DNA of 49,418 nucleotides from Planctomyces sp. SH-PL62. Its GTDB lineage: Bacteria > Planctomycetota > Planctomycetia > Planctomycetales > Planctomycetaceae. Numbering within the stretch: position 1 is the stretch's first letter; each line of letters begins with the position of its first letter. Positions 42,437-49,418 of this stretch are shown here, in pieces. The notes beneath the pieces are model-generated. The model made no database searches and was not told where the DNA came from. It was given only the letters and a program-made list of their open reading frames with translations. A program made the position numbers and the translations under genes. The stretch lies in the NCBI GenBank assembly GCA_945893045.1, contig CAMDEA010000043.1, forward strand, positions 1-49,418, in the 5' to 3' direction.

Positions 42437-43867
42437 ATGACGTTTCTGGGTTGGCTGCTGTCGCTGCTGGGATACGGGCTGACGCTGTTGCTGTTGCCCG
42501 TCGTGTTGTTGTTCAAAAAGCGGCAGCCAGTGTCGAGCGTCGCGTGGATGCTGACGATCGTGTTCATCCCCATCGGCGGGGCGGTGCTGTTTCTGCTGTT
42601 TGGAATCAACCGGATTGAACGGCGCAAAGCCTCGAAACAGCGGTCGGCCGAGCAACTGGCGGAGCAGCGTCCGCAATGTTTGGAACATGATCGGCAGCCA
42701 CATGACTCTGACCGGATGGAGACGCGGCGGTTGATGCGGTTGGCTCAGCGGTTGACCGACGCCTGGCCCACTGGTGGCAACGACATCGAATTGTTGACGG
42801 ACACGAATCGGACGTTGGGACTGATCGAGCAGGCGCTGCTCAGCGCGCGCGAGTCGATTCATCTCGAATACTACATCTGGCAACCCGATCGCACAGGGAC
42901 TCGGATTCGTGATTTGCTGATTCGCAAAGCTCGCGAAGGGGTGCGCGTGCGCTTCTTGTACGACGGGTTTGGTTCGTTCTGGCTCACGAAGCGTTTCCTG
43001 CGGCCGATGCGCGAGGCGGGAATTCAGATCGCGACCTTTCTGCCCGGCCAGTCGTTTCGCGAGCGTTGGTCGCTGAACCTGCGGAGTCATCGCAAGATCG
43101 TCGTAGTCGATGGCCGCGTGGCCTTCACCGGCGGCATGAATATCGGCGACGAGTACATCGGCCGCAGTTCCGCGTTGATGTTTTGGCGCGACGCGCACTT
43201 GCGAGTCATCGGACCGGAGGTCTGGCGTCACCAATTGCTATTCGCCGAGGACTGGTATTTCGCGACCGGCGAAGTGCTGCCTGACACGGAATCGTTTCCG
43301 CCGCCGACGGCCATCGGCAGCGTGACCGCTCAGACGGTGAGCGGTGGCCCGGAGGACGAATGGTCGGTGTTCCAAGCCTTGATGCTGGCGGCGATCAACG
43401 AGGCACAGGAGCGCGTGCTGATTGTGACGTCGTATTTTGCTCCCCCCACAGCGATCGTGGTCGCGATCGAGAACGCCGCGCTGCGCGGCGTTCGTGTGCG
43501 ACTGCTGCTGTCGGGTCGCAAGAATCATCTCCTGACCTTGCTGGCCGGCCGTGCGATCTACGATTCGCTGTTGAGAGCCGGCGTTGAGATCGCGGAATAT
43601 CAGCGAGGCTTGTTGCACTCGAAGACGCTGACCATCGACGGGCATTGGTCGCTGGTCGGTTCGGCGAACGTCGATTGCCGCAGCTTGTTCTTAAACTTCG
43701 AGGCGGGAATGGTGCTGTACGACGAACGCATCGCGCAACAATTGGAGCAGCAGTTCGAGATCGACTTGCAAGATTCGATCCTCATCAACCCAGCCGACTG
43801 GGATCGTCGCCCGTGGTTCCACATCGTCGGCGAAAACCTCTGCCGGCTGTTCACGCCGGCCTTGTGA
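42437..43867 (+). CDS. cls: Cardiolipin synthase (phospholipase D family)
   Basis: The 476-aa product has two N-terminal membrane helices (LGYGLTLLLLPVVLLF, WMLTIVFIPIGGAVLFLLFG) and two HKD motifs: HRKIVVVDGRVAFTGGMNIG and HSKTLTIDGHWSLVGSANVD. This is the bacterial cardiolipin synthase layout. The enzyme joins two phosphatidylglycerols to give cardiolipin and glycerol at the membrane. ATG 42437 gives the family-typical start. It heads a probable three-gene unit with the PGPGW and EEP genes (9-bp and 8-bp gaps). Confidence 0.92.
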   Translation: MTFLGWLLSLLGYGLTLLLLPVVLLFKKRQPVSSVAWMLTIVFIPIGGAVLFLLFGINRIERRKASKQRSAEQLAEQRPQCLEHDRQPHDSDRMETRRLMRLAQRLTDAWPTGGNDIELLTDTNRTLGLIEQALLSARESIHLEYYIWQPDRTGTRIRDLLIRKAREGVRVRFLYDGFGSFWLTKRFLRPMREAGIQIATFLPGQSFRERWSLNLRSHRKIVVVDGRVAFTGGMNIGDEYIGRSSALMFWRDAHLRVIGPEVWRHQLLFAEDWYFATGEVLPDTESFPPPTAIGSVTAQTVSGGPEDEWSVFQALMLAAINEAQERVLIVTSYFAPPTAIVVAIENAALRGVRVRLLLSGRKNHLLTLLAGRAIYDSLLRAGVEIAEYQRGLLHSKTLTIDGHWSLVGSANVDCRSLFLNFEAGMVLYDERIAQQLEQQFEIDLQDSILINPADWDRRPWFHIVGENLCRLFTPAL

Positions 43868-43876
43868 AAGAGCATC

Positions 43877-44290
43877 GTGTTCGGCATTTCCTCAGAGGCG
43901 ATTGGCTGGTTCGCCGTGGCTTCGCTGGCGACGTTCGTCGTCAGCGCGGTCGCTCTGCCGTGGCTGCTGACGCGACTTCCCGAAGATTACTTCGAGGAGC
44001 CTTCACCGACAGCACACCCGCCGTGGCCTCGACATCGCGGATTGTATTGGGCCTGGCGATTGCTCAAGAATTTGCTGGGGGCGGTGATGTTGGTGGCGGG
44101 TTTCGTGATGTTGTTTACGCCGGGACAGGGAATCCTGACGATCATGGCCGGACTCTGGCTGATGGATCTGCCGGGCAAACGCCGCTGGGAACGACACTTG
44201 ATTGGTCGCCCCCAAGTGCTGGCGTCGATCAACTGGATTCGCCAGAAATCCGGACAGCCACCGCTGCGCGTTTCCAAAGAAGTGGAGTAG
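43877..44290 (+). CDS. PGPGW-type transmembrane protein
   Basis: The 137-aa product starts with GTG at 43877 preceded by AAAGAG. It has an N-terminal membrane helix (WFAVASLATFVVSAVALPWL) and the PGPGW-type hairpin VMLFTPGQGILTIMAGLWLM followed by DLPGKRRWERHLIGRP. The family is small inner-membrane proteins of unknown role. It lies between the cardiolipin synthase and phosphodiesterase genes with very short gaps. Confidence 0.8.
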   Translation: MFGISSEAIGWFAVASLATFVVSAVALPWLLTRLPEDYFEEPSPTAHPPWPRHRGLYWAWRLLKNLLGAVMLVAGFVMLFTPGQGILTIMAGLWLMDLPGKRRWERHLIGRPQVLASINWIRQKSGQPPLRVSKEVE

Positions 44291-44298
44291 TTCGCCTC

Positions 44299-45018
44299 AT
44301 GATGCGATTGGTCACCTACAACATTCACAAAGGCATCGGCGGCAACGACCGGCGGTACAACCTCGAACGCATCATCGACGTGCTGGCCGCGTTGGATGCG
44401 GATTTCCTTTGCTTGCAAGAAGTGACCATCGACCTGCCACGCACCAGCCGACACGATCAAGCCGACATGCTGGCCGAGCGGTTTCAGCCGATGTTCGCCA
44501 CGTTTCAGCAGAACGTGCATTGGAAAGTCGGAGGTTACGGCAACCTGCTGCTGTCTCGCTGGCCGTTGCGCGAGCACCATCGCATCGCTTTGCAATTCCA
44601 ACAGAAGAAGCCGCGCGGAGCGCAGTTAGTTGTGGTGGAGTCACCCTCCGGATTGCTGCGTCTGACCAACTGGCATTTGGGGTTGAGCGAACGCGAACGG
44701 GATTGGCAGGTGCGGCGGTTGCTGAGTCACCCGCTTTTCCACTCGACCGCCAAGCATCCGACCTTGATGTGCGGCGATTTCAATGACTGGCGAAACACGC
44801 TGGGGCGAACGCTGCTGCTTCCGCACGGGCTGGCTCAAGCGACGTCTCCGCCCGGAAGATTCCGTTCGTTCCCGGCCGCGATGCCGGTGATGTCGCTCGA
44901 CAAAGTCTTTCATTGCGACGGCATCACGATCGAATCGGCGCATCTCGTGAAGACTCGGCAGACTCGGCAGGCGTCCGACCATCTGCCGCTCCTGGTCAAC
45001 TTTTCGATGCAGCCGTAG
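44299..45018 (+). CDS. Endonuclease/exonuclease/phosphatase family protein
   Basis: The 239-aa product has the EEP motifs: LVTYNIHKGIGG, ADFLCLQEV with the metal-binding Glu, TNWHLGLSERERDWQ, MCGDFNDWRN and a final ASDHLPLLVNF with the Asp-His pair. All key residues are present. Location next to cardiolipin synthase suggests a phospholipid or phosphodiester substrate rather than DNA, which is inference. Its TAG stop (45016-45018) is the first part of a palindromic element. Confidence 0.9.
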   Translation: MMRLVTYNIHKGIGGNDRRYNLERIIDVLAALDADFLCLQEVTIDLPRTSRHDQADMLAERFQPMFATFQQNVHWKVGGYGNLLLSRWPLREHHRIALQFQQKKPRGAQLVVVESPSGLLRLTNWHLGLSERERDWQVRRLLSHPLFHSTAKHPTLMCGDFNDWRNTLGRTLLLPHGLAQATSPPGRFRSFPAAMPVMSLDKVFHCDGITIESAHLVKTRQTRQASDHLPLLVNFSMQP

Positions 45019-45200
45019 CCACGCTCGCCAGAGCGTGTCGGAGAATGTAACCCGAAGCGTGAGCGAGGGAGTTTGGCTCCTGGATTCTCGAAGATTTCGA
45101 CCCTCGCTCACGCTTCGGGTTACATGATTCCGACTTTTTCGACAGGCTGGCCAGAGCGTGGGAATGGGCCGACGACCCGCGTTCTGGCGAACGCGGCTAC
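45015..45200. repeat. Composite palindromic island between convergent genes
   Basis: The outer ends are GTAGCC (45015) and GGCTAC (45200) of the GTAGCCACG family. Nested inside, at 45047-45069 and 45101-45123, are perfect 23-bp arms of the GTAACCCGAAGCG family. TAG stops of both flanking convergent genes (45016-45018 plus, 45197-45199 minus) lie in the outer ends. It looks like one element inserted within another. Confidence 0.85.
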
Positions 45201-45655
45201 TGCGGGTGTGTCCCACGTATGGTGAGGACGGGACACGCCGCACTGCGGACGACATTCTCGGCGACGCTGCCCATCAGGAGGTGCTTTAGTCCGGTGCGGC
45301 CGTGTGTCGCCAGCACGATCAAGTCGATCTTTTCATGCTTGGCGTATTCGAGGATTTCGTGAATCGCCGGGCCTTCTCGATCCGCTCGCACAATGGCCGA
45401 GCAACGCGTGGCGAGTTCCGGGCTGGGCAACGCGGCGAGCTTTTCGTGACACAAGAGTCGCAGCTTGGGCAGCCACTCCGGCATGGGACTCATCGCCAAT
45501 TCCGGGTTCAACGAGATGGCGTCGTAGCCCTCGAACACATGCAAGAGATGGAGTTCCGCTTGAAACTTGTCAGCCAGATCGACAGCGAATTGCAAAGCGT
45601 TGAGGCTGAGGTCGCTGAAATCAACCGGGCACAGAATCTTTCGGAGCTTGAGCAC
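45197..45655 (-). CDS. Universal stress protein (UspA family)
   Basis: The 152-aa product has a typical Usp fold: KILCPVDFSDLSLNALQFAV at the start, a helix with LLHVFEGYD, and the ATP-binding signature IVLATHGRTGLKHLLMGSVA followed by NVVRSAACPVLTIRG (G-2x-G-9x-G-S). GTG at 45655 is chosen because GAAAGGA lies upstream and the fold begins there. A sigma-54 type promoter lies about 50 bp upstream. Its stop codon is in the palindromic island. Confidence 0.92.
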   Translation of the reverse strand: MLKLRKILCPVDFSDLSLNALQFAVDLADKFQAELHLLHVFEGYDAISLNPELAMSPMPEWLPKLRLLCHEKLAALPSPELATRCSAIVRADREGPAIHEILEYAKHEKIDLIVLATHGRTGLKHLLMGSVAENVVRSAACPVLTIRGTHPQ

Positions 45656-45702
45656 GATGGCCGTCCTTTCGAGAGCGAAGCGAGGAATCAAGCGACTGAC
45701 GT

Positions 45703-45718
45703 TGCAAGCGCAATGCCA
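45703..45718 (-). promoter_or_regulatory. Sigma-54 type promoter for the minus-strand usp gene
   Basis: Minus-strand TGGCATTGCGCTTGCA matches the consensus at 10 of 12 defined positions with 10 bp between GG and GC. The start would be near 45692, about 36 nt before the GTG start codon. Confidence 0.65.
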
Positions 45719-45846
45719 AAGGCGTGGCGTGTACTTCGTGCTCAGCACAGCGACCATCGTGAGCGGTTTCGCGCGCACGACCGTGGCGACTCCGCACATC
45801 GATTCACTTGGCCGCACACTCGCGGTGCGATTGTCGCCTTGGAGCG

Positions 45847-45945
45847 AAGGGTCGTGCGTTCAAAATTCAAAATTGGCGGAGTGAGCGCTCAGCATCGTCG
45901 CCGAGTAATGACCGCCAATTTTGAATTTTGAACGCACGACCCCTT
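45847..45945. repeat. Long inverted repeat with TTTGAATTTTGAACG arms, copy 2
   Basis: Arms 45847-45879 and 45912-45945 match those of the element at 42214-42312, while the loops are unrelated. It lies between the divergent usp genes, 3.6 kb from copy 1. Confidence 0.9.
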
Positions 45946-46023
45946 TAATTGCGGCTCTGTCGAGCTGTTGAACCCCAACGCCAACGGCGTGAGCGCGCGC
46001 CGATGGTGTAGCGGTGAAATGGT

Positions 46024-46039
46024 CGGCACGACCTTTGCC
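46024..46039 (+). promoter_or_regulatory. Sigma-54 type promoter for the plus-strand usp gene
   Basis: CGGCACGACCTTTGCC matches the -24/-12 consensus at 10 of 12 defined positions with exact spacing. The predicted start near 46050 leaves a 44-nt leader to ATG 46094, with AAGGAG in place. Confidence 0.7.
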
Positions 46040-46093
46040 TAAGACGGCGAGCGATCAACTTCGTCGTGTGTCACGTTCCAAGGAGCAGTCATC

Positions 46094-46534
46094 ATGTCCT
46101 GGTTCCCCAAAAAGTGTGTGCTCGTGCCCATCGACTTCTCATCCGCATCGGACGAGGCCATTCAGACCGCCTTGGAAATCACTCGGCAACCGGGAGAGGT
46201 GCATGTCGTGCATGTCGCACTGCTCCCCAACTTCATCCCGTATGCGGGAGAAGTGGTGAGCACCGTGGACCCGGAGCGTTGGCTGCAACTCGCCAAGACG
46301 CATCTGGCCGACTATCTGAAATCACGTCCGCAGTTCGCGGGGGTGTGCTCGAAAGTCATAGAAGGAGATGCCGGCACACGCATCGCCGAGTTCGCGGGCG
46401 AGGTTCACGCGGACTTGATTGTCATGCCGTCACACGGATACCACGGTGTAAAACGGTTTCTGCTAGGCTCAGTCACCGAGGCGGTGTTACGACACGCACC
46501 CTGCGAAGTTCTGGTTCTGCGGCGAGTTGATTAG
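46094..46534 (+). CDS. Universal stress protein (UspA family)
   Basis: The 146-aa product starts KKCVLVPIDFSSASDEAIQT and carries the signature IVMPSHGYHGVKRFLLGSV followed by TEAVLRHAPCEVLVL, so the ATP-binding loop is intact. AAGGAG precedes ATG 46094. It is divergent from the other usp gene; both have their own sigma-54 type promoter. The NtrC-type activator gene follows 176 bp downstream on the same strand. Confidence 0.92.
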   Translation: MSWFPKKCVLVPIDFSSASDEAIQTALEITRQPGEVHVVHVALLPNFIPYAGEVVSTVDPERWLQLAKTHLADYLKSRPQFAGVCSKVIEGDAGTRIAEFAGEVHADLIVMPSHGYHGVKRFLLGSVTEAVLRHAPCEVLVLRRVD

Positions 46535-46557
46535 CTGAGATTATTCATAGCCGCGAT

Positions 46558-46618
46558 GTAACCCGAAGCGTAAGCGAGGGAGTGATCACCACGCTCCCAC
46601 GCTTACGCTTCGGGTTAC
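46558..46618. repeat. Inverted repeat, GTAACCCGAAGCG family
   Basis: Arms 46558-46576 and 46600-46618 are perfect 19-bp reverse complements (GTAACCCGAAGCGTAAGCG). It lies between the usp gene and the response-regulator gene. Confidence 0.9.
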
Positions 46619-46710
46619 ATCCCAGCAAGCTGCTCTACACGATGAGTTGGCCATGAATAATTTCGGTTAGCCCTGAACTTGGAACCCCGGACTCAAGAGA
46701 AAGACCTGCC

Positions 46711-48141
46711 ATGAGCAACGGCTCCTCAAATACAACCTTCGACGCCAGCCAAGTCGAACTCCTGTTCGTCGATGACGACAACGAGTTTCGCAACACGGCC
46801 GCGAAACGATTCGCTCGGCGCGGGTTCCACGTCCAAGAGGCTCCCGGAGTCAACGATGCGCTCCGGCTATTGCAGGATCGCCAGTTCGATGTCGTCGTGT
46901 CCGACATGGCGATGCCCGGATTGACGGGGCTTGACCTGCTCCAGCGGATCAAAGAGCTGTCGCCGGAATGCGAAGTCATCCTGCTGACCGGCGAAGCAAC
47001 TGTTGAAACCGCCGTGCAAGCGATGAAGCTGGGAGCGTACGACTTTCTCTCGAAACCATTTTCGCTGGCGGAACTCGAAACGCTGATCCAAAAGGCATAC
47101 GAGCGGAGGCGGCTCAGCCAGGAGAACGTGCAGCTCAAGGCCGTGCTCGAACGGAGTCAGCCGAAACTACAGATGATCGGCGAATCCCCCGCGATGCAGG
47201 AGGTCTTCAAGCTGATCGCGAAAGCCGGTCCCAGCGACAAGGCGATCCTGATTCAAGGCGAGAGCGGCACCGGCAAGGAACTGGTCGCACGCGGGTTGCA
47301 TGATCACAGCTCACGAGCAGGCCGGCCGCTGATCTCCATCAACTGCACCGCGCTGACCGAGACGTTGCTCGAAAGCGAGTTGTTCGGCCACGAAAAGGGA
47401 GCGTTTACCGGAGCCGTCGCCGCCAAGCCCGGCCTGTTCGAACTGGCCGACGGCGGCACGCTGTTCATCGACGAGATTGGCGAAATGCCCGGCGTGATGC
47501 AGGCCAAATTGCTGCGCGTGCTGCAAGACGGCTCGATGCGCCGCGTCGGCTCGCTGCAAGAGCGTCGCGTCAACGTGCGAGTTATCACCGCGACGAACCG
47601 CGACCTTGCGACGGAAGTCGCCGCGCATCGCTTCCGCGAAGATTTGTATTACCGCATCAACGTCATGTCGCTCGACCTGCCGCCGCTGCGGGTGCGAGCC
47701 GGCGACATCACGCTGCTGGTGAAGCACTTCCTCGGCCCCGACTGGCAGATCGCTCCCGACGCGTTGCGAGCGCTCGAAACCTACAACTGGCCGGGCAACA
47801 TCCGGCAGCTCATCAACATCATCGAGCGTGGGAAAATCCTCGCGGAGGACCAATTCATCACGACCGACGAATTGCCGGCCACCGTGCTGAATCCCTCTGC
47901 GTCCAACACAGCCCTGGGGATGCCTTCCAGCGTGCGTGCGATGCCTTTGACCGATGACGGCACGTTGGCCTCGATCGAGAAAACTCGCGTCGTCGAAGTC
48001 ATGCAGAAGCAAAAAGGCAACAAGAGCCGCGCGGCTCAAGTCCTCGGCATCTCGCGCCGATCGCTGTATCGGCTGCTGGAGAAGTACAACTTGGAAGGCG
48101 GCACCGCACCGGTCGAGCCGAATGAGATCGCCCGCGTCTGA
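46711..48141 (+). CDS. NtrC-family sigma-54-dependent response regulator
   Basis: The 476-aa product has a receiver domain (Asp21-23 acidic pocket, phosphoacceptor Asp65 in [10 protein letters not shown], Lys in FLSKPF), an AAA+ domain with Walker A GESGTGKE, the sigma-54 contact loop GAFTGA and Walker [11 protein letters not shown], and a Fis-type HTH ([20 protein letters not shown]). It should activate sigma-54 promoters when phosphorylated. No histidine kinase gene is adjacent, so the partner kinase is elsewhere. The six good -24/-12 sites in the window are candidate targets. Confidence 0.95.
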   Translation: MSNGSSNTTFDASQVELLFVDDDNEFRNTAAKRFARRGFHVQEAPGVNDALRLLQDRQFDVVVSDMAMPGLTGLDLLQRIKELSPECEVILLTGEATVETAVQAMKLGAYDFLSKPFSLAELETLIQKAYERRRLSQENVQLKAVLERSQPKLQMIGESPAMQEVFKLIAKAGPSDKAILIQGESGTGKELVARGLHDHSSRAGRPLISINCTALTETLLESELFGHEKGAFTGAVAAKPGLFELADGGTLFIDEIGEMPGVMQAKLLRVLQDGSMRRVGSLQERRVNVRVITATNRDLATEVAAHRFREDLYYRINVMSLDLPPLRVRAGDITLLVKHFLGPDWQIAPDALRALETYNWPGNIRQLINIIERGKILAEDQFITTDELPATVLNPSASNTALGMPSSVRAMPLTDDGTLASIEKTRVVEVMQKQKGNKSRAAQVLGISRRSLYRLLEKYNLEGGTAPVEPNEIARV

Positions 48142-48250
48142 CTTTGACACAAACCCCAGCGAGCTGGCTGTCGAGGCCGGAGACATGCTGGATGGGGGCA
48201 GGACAATTCGCAAAATGCGTCGCGCGTCTTTTTCCGTCGAGGCTTTGGCA

Positions 48251-48979
48251 TCAGTCGTTGTTGTCGGAGGGCCACTCCTGCCCGTCCATCCGTCGGAAAG
48301 TCTTCGACTTCGCGTGTGTCGCATCTCGCCGGATCAACCACTCGTCAGCGACGAACTGCGAATCGATCAACTCTTGCAGAATCGGACAGTCGGAGGACGG
48401 TTTGAGCGTCAACGTGTCCGTGGAGGAGAACGGATAGGCTTGCGTCTCGCCTTCAATCTTGGCGAAGAAGAATCGTCCCGACGTGCCCTTCCCGCGTGTG
48501 CTGCTCGGCAAAAAGATCGGCCCAGCGAAACCTGCGACTCCGCTGCGAGACGGCTCTCTGGTCGGCGTGTTCGAGTCGGCCGACATCACGGCACTGAATA
48601 CGGTTTGACCTTCCACGCCGAGTCGCATCGCAGCCGGCAAGCCGACATCCACGTCGATCATCGCGTGGCGGTACGGCGTGGAAAACCAAGTCCGCTCCGA
48701 CCACGCGAAGAACCGCGACGAGTTGAATGCCTGAACCAAGAACGCCGCGTCCGATCCCTCGCTCGCGTCAGGCCGGTGAACGAAAACGGAAAAGCTCAGT
48801 TCCCGAAACCGCACGCCGAAGAACTTCGAGTCGCACGCCACCACCAACACTCGCGCCCGGCCTGCGTGTTCCACCGGAGTCAAACCCTCGTCCCTGAGCC
48901 GCTCCGCCCAAAACCCCAAGTCCGCCGAGCCAAGCAGCGAGACTTCACGCACATGAGCAAGTTCCGCGACGTATTTCAC
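48251..48979 (-). CDS. Acetoacetate decarboxylase-superfamily protein, function unknown
   Basis: The 242-aa product contains LGFWAERLRDEGLTPVEHAG, ELSFSVFVHRPDASEG and WFSTPYRHAMIDVDVGLPAA, which fit the double-barrel fold of acetoacetate decarboxylase-like proteins. I could not identify the active-site lysine with confidence, so decarboxylase activity should not be assumed. It is convergent with the response-regulator gene; the 109 bp between them hold nothing recognisable. Confidence 0.6.
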   Translation of the reverse strand: MKYVAELAHVREVSLLGSADLGFWAERLRDEGLTPVEHAGRARVLVVACDSKFFGVRFRELSFSVFVHRPDASEGSDAAFLVQAFNSSRFFAWSERTWFSTPYRHAMIDVDVGLPAAMRLGVEGQTVFSAVMSADSNTPTREPSRSGVAGFAGPIFLPSSTRGKGTSGRFFFAKIEGETQAYPFSSTDTLTLKPSSDCPILQELIDSQFVADEWLIRRDATHAKSKTFRRMDGQEWPSDNND

Positions 48980-49062
48980 AGTCCTGGTTCCAAGGCGGAT
49001 TGTGTGATCTCAATGATTCAAATTGAGTGATCTCAATGACTCAAACAGAGCGGTTTTGTTTT

Positions 49063-49258
49063 TGTCCCGCCAGGGACACTCGAAAATAGCCCAGCACTTC
49101 AGTGCTGGGATGACCGTTCAACGTGCCTCTTGAGTCCCGTCAGGGACGACAGAGCAGGAGCGTTTTCTGTCGTCCCTAACGGGACTTTGTGAGGATTTGC
49201 GCCACGAACCCCAGCACTGACGTGCTGGGCTATTCTCGATCCGTCCCTAGCGGGACTC
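49063..49258. repeat. Nested palindrome of about 196 bp
   Basis: Outer arms GTCCCGCCAGGGAC (from 49063) and GTCCCTAGCGGGAC (to 49256) enclose GCCCAGCAC...GTGCTGGG hairpins (49089-49109 and about 49209-49230) and an inner TCCCGTCAGGGACGACAG/CTGTCGTCCCTAACGGGA pair. The TAG stop of the next gene (49247-49249) is in the right outer arm. It fills the 267-bp gap after the 48979 start. Confidence 0.85.
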
Positions 49259-49418
49259 AAAAACCGCGCAGGGTTTGGGTTCGTCACCGTCAAACCACTC
49301 TTGAGGCGGAGGCGAGTTCTTGACCAAGCGTTCCCAATCGAGCGTGGCCGAAATCTGCTCGGCCTTCTGTCGAGCCACGGCGTCTTGCACGAGTTCCAAA
49401 TACTGCAAAGGAACGACT
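49247..49418 (-). CDS. C-terminal end of an unidentified gene, cut by window edge
   Basis: The reverse strand is open for 56 codons from 49417 and ends at TAG 49247. It begins with a helical stretch (VPLQYLELVQDAVARQKAEQ) and finishes with PPPQEWFDGDEPKPCAVFES. The composition is that of a real protein end, but no family can be named. The last residues are encoded by the palindrome that supplies the stop codon. Confidence 0.55.
   Translation of the reverse strand, partial: VVPLQYLELVQDAVARQKAEQISATLDWERLVKNSPPPQEWFDGDEPKPCAVFESR

Overview
This is a GC-rich bacterial chromosome segment that reads as a planctomycete. The reasons are several exported paralogues of the formylglycine-generating-enzyme (FGE/SUMF1) fold, PQQ-type and arabinanase-like beta-propellers, a NosD-like beta-helix, many ATG/GTG-A overlapping gene pairs, and dense palindromic intergenic repeats. 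No rRNA, tRNA or CRISPR array was recognised.

Region 1 (1-7170) is accessory DNA. It starts with the N-terminus of a serine recombinase, two small unknown genes, and a replication-initiator-like double winged-helix gene whose stop codon lies in the first of five 18-bp iterons. Upstream are a PD-(D/E)XK-like nuclease, an AlpA-like HTH gene and a frameshifted second HTH gene. A GIY-YIG-type gene follows, then a toxin-antitoxin island: antitoxin/PIN, BrnT-like/XRE, an orphan ParD-like gene, and a shortened PIN with its antitoxin. A 134-bp direct repeat (4920-5053 and 6822-6955) brackets part of this island.

Region 2 (7172-12881) is central metabolism: PAC2, DUF2267, a coiled-coil protein and PEP synthase in one direction, with class I fructose-bisphosphate aldolase converging on them. 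Both units start from strong sigma-54 type promoters. Region 3 (12893-15968) is a MacB/HlyD-type efflux pair.

Region 4 (16254-30516) is the most unusual part: twelve minus-strand genes, mostly exported. An ArsR-family repressor gene with a perfect 18-bp palindrome over its promoter leads an exported beta-propeller, four FGE-fold proteins (five FGE domains, one fused to a propeller), a cytochrome c'-like protein, an SDR oxidoreductase, an ArsM-like methyltransferase, a DJ-1-like protein, a beta-helix and a PQQ-type propeller. Six of the junctions are 4-bp stop/start overlaps. I know of no named system with this composition.

Region 5 (30700-41118) holds two small unknown genes, a two-helix membrane protein, an HtrA-like protease, a PAS-SpoIIE phosphatase, an ArsR/CobW pair, a SulP transporter fused to beta-carbonic anhydrase, and a 602-residue protein with repeated HTH segments. 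Region 6 (41635-48141) is stress-related: a cytochrome c-like protein, cardiolipin synthase, a PGPGW membrane protein, an EEP-family phosphodiesterase, two universal stress proteins and an NtrC-type sigma-54 activator. Six good sigma-54 promoter matches (7172, 12866, 32030, 41635, 45703, 46024) lie just upstream of genes in regions 2, 5 and 6, which suggests one regulon that the local activator may control. The window ends with an acetoacetate-decarboxylase-like gene, a nested palindrome and a partial gene.

Palindromic elements recur throughout. In five cases the TAG stop codon of a gene lies in the tip of such an element.
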